From Desulfacinum infernum DSM 9756 (GTDB lineage Bacteria; Desulfobacterota; Syntrophobacteria; Syntrophobacterales; DSM-9756): 64,000 nucleotides of DNA. Below the pieces are notes generated by a model that saw only the letters and a list, made by a program, of their open reading frames with translations, ran no database searches and was not told the origin of the DNA. Position 1 is the first letter of the stretch, and the number at the start of each line of letters is the position of its first letter. Position numbers and translations under genes: made by a program. Below, piece after piece: positions 26,434-35,697 of this stretch. The stretch is taken from NCBI RefSeq assembly GCF_900129305.1, contig NZ_FQVB01000007.1, positions 97,994 through 161,993 of the forward strand, written 5' to 3'.

Positions 26434-29400
26434 CTACTCTGACAATCCCCTTCTTTCCGGTTCCGCCGTTTCTTCCTGTTCCATGACCATGTGTCGTCTG
26501 AACGCGATGGAGGTGGCTCGGGCCAGATTCGCCTTGTGGGAATGGAGAGTCCGCACGGACCGCTCCACGGTGTCCAGGACGGCCTGTCGGGTGACGCCGG
26601 GCACCGGAGTGGCCAAGTAGCGTTGGGCGTTGGTCCGGGTGGCGCGGATCAAGTCGTCTATGGCTTCGTCCAGTTGTCCTTGGGCCCTTCGAACCAGAGG
26701 ACCGACCCGGTCCGCCGCTCCCAGAGGATCTCGGCGGGCTGCATCAAGGATTTGCCAGGTGTCTTCGTAGAGGGTTCGGGCCGAATGAATGCGGGTCAGA
26801 TCGACCCCGTTGGCTCCTGCCGCCACCAGGAGCCGGTCGCAGTACTTCATGAGTCCCTTGGCTGTGGAGGCACGGAAGCCTTCCCTGGCGGCTTCCGTGG
26901 CCACATGAGAGATCATGGCCAGATCGTCAAGAACGGACATGTAGTTCATGGCGGGAGATAGGGGGGTGAAGGCCCCGGACCGGATGCGGCCGATATTTTC
27001 CCGCCGCGTCACATGGCGAGCCGCACCTCCCGGGCTCACATACGGGCCCTCGATGGCGGCGTTGATGCGGGATTGGAGCCGCGCCATCTCTTCGGCCAAG
27101 GCGGCCTTCCGGGCCGGATTCGTTTCCAATTCGAATTGGCGGTGCAAATCGTCCATCTGAAGTTCCAGCCGGCGTCGGAGGGTCGGGTCCGATGCGAGGC
27201 GCTCCAGTTCCGCCAGCCGTTCCGTCACCCTCTCCATGGGCACCTCCGCATCCCTTGCGTAGCGCTCCACGGTCTCGCGCGGCGTACCCTCCCGGAGCAT
27301 TCGGGCCAAGGTGTTCACTTCCGTTTCTCTCACCATGCGCTGTTCCACTTCCCGGGCGGCTCGGCCGGGAAGTTCGGTGAAGAGGTGCAGGCGCCTGGGG
27401 TCGGCAAAGATGTCTGCATCGAGCAGTCTTTTCCATCCCGGCCCGTAGCGCCTTTCCATCACCGAGACGGCGTAGTTGCGGTAGAAGGTGGCGTCACGCC
27501 CCAAAAAGCTTATGTCCACGTCGCTGGTCATGGCATTGGTTCCGGTGCGCTGCATTTGGGGCGGGCCCAAAGTTCTTCCCGTGAAGCCCATGCCCATTTC
27601 CCGGTATGCGCTGTCGACTTCTTGACCCAAACGATCAAACTGGCGAATCCTCCAGGCCTGCATTCGATTCATGATTTCCGTTCCCTGATCTCCGGCCCGG
27701 GCCAAGGCTCGGGCCACATCCTGCCATGCGCCTCCGTGCAAGTGAATCACCGCACCGGCGTTGCCTCCCATCTCATCCAACTGGCGGGCCACCCGGGCGG
27801 CGTATTCCTGAACCGCCTCGCCGCCTTCCTCCGTAACACGTCTCAGAAGCGCCGCATTTTCAGCTACCTGCTCTGCGACTTGAGCGCGCGAGAGGCCGGG
27901 GAAACGCCGGGCCACGTCATCGGCATCCCTCAGCAGCTCACGAGAAAGACGGTTCTGGATGTCCGGGGCGGCCCGTTCGAAGGCCTCGGCTGCGGCCCTG
28001 CGGCCTCCGGCCCTCCCCGCGCTTCGAATGGCGTCTCCCAGCAGGGGAACGAATCCCACCAGCGCCAGAACGGTTTGGAGCTTGCCGTCGCTTCCCCCGG
28101 TTTCCCACATCCGGTAGATGCCGGCTGCCACGTCACGGGCGTCGGCGATCTGTCCCACGATGGGGATGCATCCGATGAGGATCTGCCCGATGGTGGCGGC
28201 CGTGGACGGTTCCCTGTACCAGTCGCCGAAGATGGCCCCCACCGCGAATTCTTCCACCACGTTGAGGCCGGTGGAGTACTCTTCGTGGCGCCATCCGGCC
28301 GGGGTTTCTTCCAGCCAGGCACCGTCGGACGTGATGATCTGGTGCACGTTCACCTGAGTGCCCCGTCTCAGGATGTATCCGTAGCCGTCGTCCCCGGGGC
28401 TGGTGAGATCCCTCAGATGTATTGGGGGATCCAAGGAGTAGATATGGAGCCAATTGTCCGGTGCCCGCAAAACGATTCGGGCGCCCCGCAGCCGGAACAG
28501 ATCTCCCAGCATCTCGTGGCGGCCCCGTCCGTCGTTGTAGTAGCCTGTGAGGCGTCCGATCTCCCATCCCACCCGGACCGTGGTGTTCCACATCCATCCG
28601 TCGATCTCGCCCACCACGCGGCCCCGCGCATCGTAGATCATTCCTCCCATCCGGCGCCTCAGCTCCAGCATCTCCTCAAGGGTTTCGGCCATGCCGTGCA
28701 GGAGCACCCTTTGATAGTCCAGGTTGAATCGCTGGATGGTCATCAGGTCTTCGAATCGGACCTGGCCGTTCCGGTGAGGGATGCGCCAGCCGCCGGGTCC
28801 CCACTGGTAGAGGAGCAGGGGCCGGGGCGGATATCCGTCGGGTATGGCTAAGATCATGGGATGAACGATGAGTTGCCGGTAAAGGCGCTGCTTGAAGAGG
28901 TGAATCTCCGGGGGATCCTCACGTTCGGCCGTGACCACGTCATCGGCCAGGACCCGGTCGGTGGGAACCTGCAGAAACCTGTTTTCACGGACGATATCCG
29001 AGTGCCTCTGGGCGCGCTCCATAAGTCGCTCTCGGCGCCTCACGTCCACGGAAAGGATGGATCCACGAAGGGGTTCCATGAGGCGATCCAGGCGCTCCAG
29101 TTCCCTCTTGGCGTCGAGCACCGCCTGGATCTGTCGTACCTGTTCCGGAGAAAGCACCGAAACAAGGTGGGAAAAGTCGCGGCTTAGGATCTCCTCGGCG
29201 TCCACCCGGGGGATGTCGGTCCTGGGATCCCGGGCGCGCCGGGACCCGGTATCCCGCCGTATCCCATTTGTTCTTGACGCATGGAGGGGTCCGTGGCGGT
29301 CTTTCGGAACAGGGAATTTTCGAAAAGAAAGCGGCGCCATCCCGTCCAAATCCAGGGAATGGGCGATCCGATCGGCCTGAGCTTCCAAAGGATCCTCGCG

Positions 29401-30615
29401 GGCCGAAAACACCGGCCCTTTCCCTTGGGGGAGAGCGGGAGTGAGGCCTTGTTCCTGCTGGAGGGTGTGAACCAGCTCGTGTGCGATCAGGCGCCGGCCT
29501 TCTATGCTGCGGGGATTGTAGGCCCCTTGCCGGAAGAAGATGTCCGTTCCCCAGGTGAAGGCCTTGGCCCGCAAAGACCGGGACAGCCCGTCCGATGCGG
29601 CGTTCTCATGGACCCTCACGGCCGAAAGATCGGCTCCCAGCTCGTGTTCCATCCGTGTCCGAACGTCCGGGTCCAGGAGCCTCCCGGATCCCCTGGCCCT
29701 TTCCAGATGCGGCGCAACCCATGGCACCGGCTGCCCGGAGGCGCCCGGGGATTCCTCCTTTCGTTGCAGAGGCGGGAAGGGTTCGGGAGATGGGGGCCCT
29801 CCGATGGCCCTGGGAGATCCCGGGCCGAATCCCCATTCCGGCGGAAGCAGAGCGCCCACGTCCAGATGGGCTCCGAACATCACGCTGTTTTCGTCGGTAT
29901 AGATCTCCACATGAAGCCAGTCCACCCCCGGTATGGGAAGGGGGCGTCCGTTGAGGAGCGGGAGAACGCGATCCCTGGCGGAAGGGCTTGCCAAAACGCC
30001 GGCCAGGGCGCCTCCTCCGACCACGACGGAGGAAGTGACAATGAGGCCGCGTTCTCCGGGGGTGGCCCGGCCCCAGACACCCAATGCGAAATCCCGGGCC
30101 TGGTCTTGAAGATTCCGGAGCATGCCTGCCACGGGCTCGGTGGCCGCCAGGGCCCTGGCCACGTCCCCCAAGGATCCCTCGCGGAGGGGAGAGGGTCCCG
30201 GCGCAGGGGGGCGCTCACGGGTCGCTTCGGCCGGCCGTTCCCTCGTCGGGGAAGGAAGCCACGGAGCTGTTTCCACCCGGGCGGCCGCTTCCTGGAGCTG
30301 ATTCTGTAAAACCAGGGGATCCAGCCGGGTCTCGAGGATCTGCTGGATCTGCCGTTCGATTTCGGGATCCAGGCGCAGTTCCAGGGGAGGCAGGCCGAGA
30401 CTCAGTCGGGGCGCAAGTCCCGGTGCATGAAAGAAGGGCGATGTGCCCAGGGTGAGCCGGGGGAAGGCGGGAACGGTCTCCGCCCCGTTGTCGGGCGATC
30501 GTTGGAGGATCGGGCTCGGTGCCCCGCGAGCGGCCTTTCGATCCAGCACGCGAGAGGAGCTCCCTTTTCCCCTGATTTCTCCGGCGTGTTTTTTCTTTTT
30601 ACTCAAGGCGAACAT
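26434..30615 (-). CDS. Large DUF4157-domain protein, probable eCIS cargo/toxin
   Basis: A 1393-residue protein at the 3' end of the injection-system operon. The N-terminal third is proline-rich with a hydrophobic stretch at 190-207. Residues about 305-390 form a DUF4157 domain (LGADLSAVRVHENAAS, then AHELVHTLQQ with HExxH at 379-383), a domain known to mark eCIS payloads. A hydrophobic pre-toxin-like stretch follows (IPIVGQIADARD 817-828, VGFVPLLGDAI about 853). A C-terminal region with GTNAMTSDVDISFLG (around 1024-1038) could be a nucleotidyltransferase-like toxin, but the match is weak. The start is ATG 30615 with GAGGGG upstream. The toxic activity is unproven. Confidence 0.8.
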   Translation of the reverse strand: MFALSKKKKHAGEIRGKGSSSRVLDRKAARGAPSPILQRSPDNGAETVPAFPRLTLGTSPFFHAPGLAPRLSLGLPPLELRLDPEIERQIQQILETRLDPLVLQNQLQEAAARVETAPWLPSPTRERPAEATRERPPAPGPSPLREGSLGDVARALAATEPVAGMLRNLQDQARDFALGVWGRATPGERGLIVTSSVVVGGGALAGVLASPSARDRVLPLLNGRPLPIPGVDWLHVEIYTDENSVMFGAHLDVGALLPPEWGFGPGSPRAIGGPPSPEPFPPLQRKEESPGASGQPVPWVAPHLERARGSGRLLDPDVRTRMEHELGADLSAVRVHENAASDGLSRSLRAKAFTWGTDIFFRQGAYNPRSIEGRRLIAHELVHTLQQEQGLTPALPQGKGPVFSAREDPLEAQADRIAHSLDLDGMAPLSFRKFPVPKDRHGPLHASRTNGIRRDTGSRRARDPRTDIPRVDAEEILSRDFSHLVSVLSPEQVRQIQAVLDAKRELERLDRLMEPLRGSILSVDVRRRERLMERAQRHSDIVRENRFLQVPTDRVLADDVVTAEREDPPEIHLFKQRLYRQLIVHPMILAIPDGYPPRPLLLYQWGPGGWRIPHRNGQVRFEDLMTIQRFNLDYQRVLLHGMAETLEEMLELRRRMGGMIYDARGRVVGEIDGWMWNTTVRVGWEIGRLTGYYNDGRGRHEMLGDLFRLRGARIVLRAPDNWLHIYSLDPPIHLRDLTSPGDDGYGYILRRGTQVNVHQIITSDGAWLEETPAGWRHEEYSTGLNVVEEFAVGAIFGDWYREPSTAATIGQILIGCIPIVGQIADARDVAAGIYRMWETGGSDGKLQTVLALVGFVPLLGDAIRSAGRAGGRRAAAEAFERAAPDIQNRLSRELLRDADDVARRFPGLSRAQVAEQVAENAALLRRVTEEGGEAVQEYAARVARQLDEMGGNAGAVIHLHGGAWQDVARALARAGDQGTEIMNRMQAWRIRQFDRLGQEVDSAYREMGMGFTGRTLGPPQMQRTGTNAMTSDVDISFLGRDATFYRNYAVSVMERRYGPGWKRLLDADIFADPRRLHLFTELPGRAAREVEQRMVRETEVNTLARMLREGTPRETVERYARDAEVPMERVTERLAELERLASDPTLRRRLELQMDDLHRQFELETNPARKAALAEEMARLQSRINAAIEGPYVSPGGAARHVTRRENIGRIRSGAFTPLSPAMNYMSVLDDLAMISHVATEAAREGFRASTAKGLMKYCDRLLVAAGANGVDLTRIHSARTLYEDTWQILDAARRDPLGAADRVGPLVRRAQGQLDEAIDDLIRATRTNAQRYLATPVPGVTRQAVLDTVERSVRTLHSHKANLARATSIAFRRHMVMEQEETAEPERRGLSE

Positions 30616-30646
30616 GGCAGCCCCTCTATGCCGCGCCGCTGGGCGC

Positions 30647-33586
30647 TCATTTCTTTTCCGGCTTCAGCCAAACCGTGATGCCCATGGCGGCCAGGGCGGC
30701 GACGATGGGCAGGACGAACCAAGGGTTTCCGAAGAAAAGTCCGGTAAAACCGCATGCCAGCAGGGCCGCCACGCTCCCCACGACCAGAACGGGGAAGGAG
30801 CGGGGCTGGCGCCTTTGCGCTCGAACCAGGTGGTAGAAAAAGGCGATGGGGGTTCTCAGGATCCAGCGGGGAGTTCGCCTCGAAAAGAAACCGGAAAGTT
30901 TCTGGTGGCCCTGGAGAGCCGTCCGCAGCAGGCCCCACACCAGCAGGTAGGCGTGGCAGGCGTATTCCGTGAGGATATGGGCGGGCACCGCCCCTTTGGG
31001 CCCCACCACCGTCTGGGATCCCAAGGCCTTTTCCTGCAAATCGGATCCGCAGTCCCGGACGGCATCCCGGGCCTGGGTCCCTCTTTCCCTGGCGCGGGCT
31101 TCCACGACCGTCTCGCCGGTTTGCGGCCCCACGCCCGTGTCATCCGAGATCGTGCCCCAAACGATTTCCTGGAAGTAGAGGTCTTCGTAGAGGGTTCCCA
31201 GGTCCTGGCACACGGCGTGGTATTGCGCCGCCGTGATGAATCGGTCCCGGAAGGCCGAAAGCTTCAGGAGCCAGTCGGCCTTTTCCGCTTCGGAGCAGTC
31301 CTCGGGCGGTCGGGTGTCCAGGAGTTCCCGCCACGACCGGAGCAGGGCCTTCCTTTGGGAAAGCGGGCAGCCCTGGAAATGCTCGTCCAGCGATTCCGTG
31401 GTGATGGCATCGGGCAGGTGCCAACGGTTTCGCCAAAGCCTTTGTTGGGCTCCTTCGTCCAGGAGGCTCCGGACGATCTGGCAGATGCCGTCGATCCGCC
31501 CCCACAGGATGTCGTTGGCCCTCCAGTCCCGTCGGAAGAAGGCGGCGAAGTGGGCCATGTCGTCTCCGGTCACTTTGAGGGACGGCGCCACGGCGCTCAG
31601 GCCCGTCTGGGCGTCCCGGGGGCTGATGCGCACGTATTCGATCTCGTCCAATTCATGGATTCCGGCGGCGAATTCCACGGGATAAAAAGCTCTGTCCAGG
31701 ATGACGAAGTCTTCGATGGGGTTCCCGGCTTCCGGAACGGAACGGATCAGCAGGTGCAGGACTTCATGGAGCGCCGTGAAAACGGTTTCAGGCGGTGTTT
31801 CGGGCAGATGCAGACGCTCCAGTTTCTCCGGGTCCGTCTCACGGATCCATTGCCACGCCTGGGAGGCCGCCCGGGTGAGCTGCCTGGACCGAAGAGGTCC
31901 CGCTTCCCGGTCGGCGAGCAGCCGGAGGTGGTCTCGCAGGGGCATTTCCGTCGCTTCCGAAGGGAATTCGCTCAAGAGCGGGTGCCACAAGGGGCTTTCC
32001 CGGTCCAGGAAGGCGGCGAAGGACTTGAGCAAGAAGGAGGGAGCCAGGCGAAGCCCGGCTTCCGTCTTTTCGAAGAGTGTATCCCGGAGCAGATAAAGGC
32101 GGTTACGGATCATGTGGAGCGCCTTGATGATTCTTCCGGCCGCCTTCACGGCTTGGAGCAATTCCTGCTGTTCGTCTTCCGGCGATGCGCCCATGGATTG
32201 GTAGAGGTGGTAAAGCACGTGGAAGGCGCACCGAAGGTGCCATTCCACGTCGTAGGAATGGAGCCATCCGGCGGGCCCCTTTCCCGGGGGCGCCGTGTCT
32301 TCGGCTGCCGTCAGTTCCAGGAGCGTCCCGCGGAGGGATTGGAAGAGGCGCTTTCTCTCTGGATGGCTGATTTCCGTCTTGGCCGACGGCACGTCGTCCG
32401 AATCCGACACCATCAGGGTGCACAGGCTGTCGATGCGCACTCTTCGGTACACTTCGCCGGGGGTGTGGCACGAGGCGGGGTCGGGCCCGGGAGCACCGGG
32501 CCTCGCCAGTTCCAGGTAGTTTTCCTTGATGCGGTTGAGCCAACGGATCCTGGCGTTGTGTGCCTTCAGCTTTTCCAGGTCTTCCCCGATGCTTTCGTGC
32601 GAAGGAATGGTGCTCAAGGAGGCCACGGCCACCCGGAAGGGATTCTGAAGGCGGTGGGACTCCTCGTCGGTCAAGGGCGTGAGATGGGCGGGATCCGGTT
32701 CCACGTAAAAGAGCCTTCTGTCCACCAGCTTGTGGGGCATGCGGTAGAAGATGGCTTTCAGAACCGGTCCGAAGGGCTTGTTGTCCAGAACGCCTCCATC
32801 CACGTACACATGATGGGTGGGCCGGGTGCGGCTGGATCGCTCCAGGGCCTCCTTCACCGCTTCACGACGGTCCGGGGGAAGCTGCTCCAACGAAAAGGGA
32901 GGGAAGGCCACGGGAAAGGTGGAGGTGATTCGTGCGATGGAGGCCAGGATGCAGGCCCTGAGCGGTGCCGTGTCTCTCGGCGCGGGGTCCTCAGGCCCCA
33001 GCCCCAGAACCTTTCGTCCGGGCCGGTGCTGCAATCGGAAGACGGTTCGGTGGGTCTTGTCGTCGATCCGGGCGCCCAGGGAGTCCCAGTAGGTGGACAA
33101 GACCCCTTCCAGATTGGTACCCGTAATGAAGACATCCATCTCACCCGGGCTGGGGGCCCGAACGTGGGTGGGAGTGAGAATGCTGCGGAAGGCTTCTTCC
33201 AGCCGTTGCTGGTAGTAGCCTTCGCCGTCCAGGAGTGAGACGGCCTCATCGGCTGCGGTGACCGGGCGAAGCAGAGCCCCCAGGTCTCCGTGCTTTCTCC
33301 ACAGGTCCGCGGTCTTGGCAAAGTCGCCTCCGGATTCCAGCGCCGCAGCGAGAAAAAGGCCGTTGATGCCGCCGGCGGATGTTCCCGCCACCACGTCCAC
33401 CACCGCGTTGGCGTCCAGTATCTCCAGAAGGAGTCCGAAGGGACCGTTCTCCCTCACCAGGTCGAAGAAGGCCCGGGTGACGCCGTTTTCATAAACGGCC
33501 AGGGAGACGCCGCCGTAGAGCACCAGGGCGATGCGGATTTCCCGGCTGCGGTCCTTTCCATCCTTTCCAAGGATGTCCGTCGTCAT
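30647..33586 (-). CDS. Patatin-like phospholipase with C-terminal membrane hairpin
   Basis: A 979-residue protein. The N-terminal patatin domain shows the oxyanion-type loop VLYGGVSLAVYENG, the nucleophile elbow GTSAGG (Ser70) and the catalytic Asp263 in YVDGGVLDNKP, so lipid acyl hydrolase activity is expected. The large middle is helical and unrecognised. The last ~55 residues hold two hydrophobic helices (VLVVGSVAALLACGFTGLFF, then VLPIVAALAAMGITVWL), which would anchor it in a membrane. It lies between the metalloprotease and the DUF4157 gene on the same strand. It may be an effector or a particle-release factor; sequence does not decide. Confidence 0.85.
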   Translation of the reverse strand: MTTDILGKDGKDRSREIRIALVLYGGVSLAVYENGVTRAFFDLVRENGPFGLLLEILDANAVVDVVAGTSAGGINGLFLAAALESGGDFAKTADLWRKHGDLGALLRPVTAADEAVSLLDGEGYYQQRLEEAFRSILTPTHVRAPSPGEMDVFITGTNLEGVLSTYWDSLGARIDDKTHRTVFRLQHRPGRKVLGLGPEDPAPRDTAPLRACILASIARITSTFPVAFPPFSLEQLPPDRREAVKEALERSSRTRPTHHVYVDGGVLDNKPFGPVLKAIFYRMPHKLVDRRLFYVEPDPAHLTPLTDEESHRLQNPFRVAVASLSTIPSHESIGEDLEKLKAHNARIRWLNRIKENYLELARPGAPGPDPASCHTPGEVYRRVRIDSLCTLMVSDSDDVPSAKTEISHPERKRLFQSLRGTLLELTAAEDTAPPGKGPAGWLHSYDVEWHLRCAFHVLYHLYQSMGASPEDEQQELLQAVKAAGRIIKALHMIRNRLYLLRDTLFEKTEAGLRLAPSFLLKSFAAFLDRESPLWHPLLSEFPSEATEMPLRDHLRLLADREAGPLRSRQLTRAASQAWQWIRETDPEKLERLHLPETPPETVFTALHEVLHLLIRSVPEAGNPIEDFVILDRAFYPVEFAAGIHELDEIEYVRISPRDAQTGLSAVAPSLKVTGDDMAHFAAFFRRDWRANDILWGRIDGICQIVRSLLDEGAQQRLWRNRWHLPDAITTESLDEHFQGCPLSQRKALLRSWRELLDTRPPEDCSEAEKADWLLKLSAFRDRFITAAQYHAVCQDLGTLYEDLYFQEIVWGTISDDTGVGPQTGETVVEARARERGTQARDAVRDCGSDLQEKALGSQTVVGPKGAVPAHILTEYACHAYLLVWGLLRTALQGHQKLSGFFSRRTPRWILRTPIAFFYHLVRAQRRQPRSFPVLVVGSVAALLACGFTGLFFGNPWFVLPIVAALAAMGITVWLKPEKK

Positions 33587-33638
33587 GGTTGATCCTCTCT
33601 CCGGCCGACTTCGCGATTCACTGCGCCGTTGGATGCCG

Positions 33639-35006
33639 TCATGGGCGTTTTCCGATCCAGGACCCTCCGTTGTCCCGGGACGTTTCGTATCCCCAGGTCC
33701 CCTGGAAAGTCTTTCCGTCGTTTTGGGGTATGAACACGCCGCCTCCCGTTTCCGCTCCCTCCTCCCACCGGAAGTACAGGCGGCCGTCGCGAATCCTTCC
33801 CCGGATGCGTCCTTGGCCGAGCCCGTAGGAGTAGATTCCCGTCACGCGGTCTCCGGTCCGCTCGAACTTGACATCGATGGGGACGGCCTCTCCTCCGCCG
33901 TGGGCGGAAAAACTTCCCCGGTAAAGGCCGTCGAAGGCCAGCCGGGCCTCTCCCGGGTTACGGTCGTCCTCTTCCAGGACCCGACCGATGCCGCCCTTGG
34001 GCCGTGGTCGAAGGGAGTCCAGGTCCGTGCTCCGCCCGATTCGGGCCAAGGTCTTCTGGATGTTGGAGTCTTCCAGGATGGCGGCGATCTTTTCCACCTC
34101 GCCGGCCATGGCGCCCACCCTGGCCGTGGCCGCCTGCAGGTCCGGTTCTGATGCCGCAAAATCGCGGGACTTGTTCCGAAGTTCTTCTGCAAAGCGCCGA
34201 AGTCGCTCCCCCGTGAAAGGATGGGTGGATCTTTCCCGAAGGTACGATTCCCAGTCCTTTTCCGAACCAAAATCGCCGCGATGGGGCATGAGGTAGAGGG
34301 CTGCCATGAAGAAGTGCACCATGCCCATGGGCGCCGTCCCGATCCGCCTCATGACTTCCAAGGCGAACGCGTCCGCCTGGGCCTCGTTTTCCTGGGCCTG
34401 GCTCACCGGGATGTCGTATCCCGGGTGGCGGTGGTAGAGGTGACCCAGTTCGTGGGCCATGATGAAGACGACGGCGCTCTTGAGAATCTTCTGCGAAAGC
34501 GAGTCCACGTTGGGATCGGCCAAGGCGTCCGGCGGGATCCGAAGGGCTTCCAGGGGGGGCGGACACCGGGGCTGTGAGGACCCCAGGCACTTGTACTTGA
34601 GCATGGACATGTAGTTGTAGGCCGTCTCCTGACTGAAGCCGTTGAATTCCAGCCAGGCGGAGGCGATGGCGAAATCGTCCAGAAACTTGACGGAGACCAC
34701 GGGCATGACGATCCGCCCGCTGTTTCCCCAACGGTAGGCGTAGAAATTGACGGGAACGTTCTGCTCCGGAGCGATGAGAGGAATATCCAGGGACGTTCCC
34801 TCCACCCGGCGTCTTTCCGCGGCGGTGAGGTTCGCCAGCACCACGTTCCGGAAGTTCCACTCCAGGTTGTCTCGGTACCGGCCCTGCCAGTACTGGAGCA
34901 CCTGGCGGGGATAGAGTTCGTCCAGGTTCATGGCCCGGAGGGGCCCTGGGGCGGCTGCGCCCAGGAAAAAGACCAGAACCGTGGACACGATCTTTCCAAA
35001 CTTCAT
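33639..35006 (-). CDS. Secreted M48-like zinc metalloprotease with C-terminal beta domain
   Basis: A 455-residue protein. A Sec signal peptide (MKFGKIVSTVLVFFLGAAA, cleavage expected after LRA) precedes a protease domain with AHELGHLYHRH (HExxH at 185-189) and the downstream glutamate in NEAQADAFA near 208, the zinc ligands of M48-like gluzincins. The last ~90 residues (GLYRGSFSAHGG, then GRIRGRIRDGRLYFRW) look like a beta-barrel. The start is ATG 35006 with AAGGAGG eight bases upstream; six earlier in-frame codons overlap that site. It is cotranscribed with the two-helix membrane gene. It could process cargo or cell-envelope proteins. Confidence 0.82.
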   Translation of the reverse strand: MKFGKIVSTVLVFFLGAAAPGPLRAMNLDELYPRQVLQYWQGRYRDNLEWNFRNVVLANLTAAERRRVEGTSLDIPLIAPEQNVPVNFYAYRWGNSGRIVMPVVSVKFLDDFAIASAWLEFNGFSQETAYNYMSMLKYKCLGSSQPRCPPPLEALRIPPDALADPNVDSLSQKILKSAVVFIMAHELGHLYHRHPGYDIPVSQAQENEAQADAFALEVMRRIGTAPMGMVHFFMAALYLMPHRGDFGSEKDWESYLRERSTHPFTGERLRRFAEELRNKSRDFAASEPDLQAATARVGAMAGEVEKIAAILEDSNIQKTLARIGRSTDLDSLRPRPKGGIGRVLEEDDRNPGEARLAFDGLYRGSFSAHGGGEAVPIDVKFERTGDRVTGIYSYGLGQGRIRGRIRDGRLYFRWEEGAETGGGVFIPQNDGKTFQGTWGYETSRDNGGSWIGKRP

Positions 35007-35020
35007 GGGTTCGCCTCCTT

Positions 35021-35638
35021 TCACGGCTCAGCCGCGCCGCGCCGGAAAAGATCAGCGGGTGCCCTGCATCCCGGAGGCGGTTCTCCCACGGCGCCGTTTC
35101 GAACCCATTGCTCAAATTCCTGGAAATTCCCCCAATCCGGTCCCCAGACGGATTGAAGCAGGCTCAGCTTGATCTCGGGCAGAAGCAGGTCCACCGTGTC
35201 CACCCGAAGACCGGGATCCACGTCCGGGCGGAGCAGGGAGGGGATGCGGTTGAGCCGGGCCAACCGGGTTGCCAGGTGGGCTCTGCGGATCTCCAGATTA
35301 TCCCCGCCGGATTCGGTGGCGGCCGTATCCACGGCGCCGTGGTAGAGCACTTGCGCCCTGGATGCGCGGGCGGCCTGTTCCCCTGCTGGGCCCGACGCCT
35401 CGTACTGCACGGCCCGATAGAGGGACAGGGCCACAACGGCTGCGCCGAAAAGGGCGAAGAAGACACCGGGTCCCACCCGGCTCAGATACACGGAGATGTT
35501 TCCGGGTAGGACGATCCGACCCTGGCTGTCCGTCTTTTCGGGAAGATGCAGAAAAAGCCGGTATCCGAGATAGATGGAGACGCCTCCGATCAAAACGGCC
35601 AGAATCCGCTCCAAGGGCCTGAAGATGATGGGATCCAT
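35021..35638 (-). CDS. Two-helix membrane protein of unknown function in the eCIS operon
   Basis: A 205-residue protein with two hydrophobic helices (ILAVLIGGVSIYLGYRLFL and VFFALFGAAVVALSLYRAV) separated by about 30 residues that would face the periplasm, then a soluble C-terminal region of about 110 residues. No family is recognised. The start is ATG 35638 with AGGAGAACTC upstream; a longer frame runs back into the repeat at the end of the ATPase gene. It lies between the ATPase and the secreted protease, so a membrane role linked to that protease is possible. Confidence 0.65.
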   Translation of the reverse strand: MDPIIFRPLERILAVLIGGVSIYLGYRLFLHLPEKTDSQGRIVLPGNISVYLSRVGPGVFFALFGAAVVALSLYRAVQYEASGPAGEQAARASRAQVLYHGAVDTAATESGGDNLEIRRAHLATRLARLNRIPSLLRPDVDPGLRVDTVDLLLPEIKLSLLQSVWGPDWGNFQEFEQWVRNGAVGEPPPGCRAPADLFRRGAAEP

Positions 35639-35697
35639 GAGTTCTCCTGTCTGCCCTTTTTCGTTGGCCTTGGTCCCGGTGTGGCATCCATTGGGGC

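Noticed and set aside
27013..28851. Plus-strand open frame of 612 codons opposite the DUF4157 gene
   Set aside because: Shadow of the coding strand; the minus frame has clear DUF4157 homology and a ribosome site.
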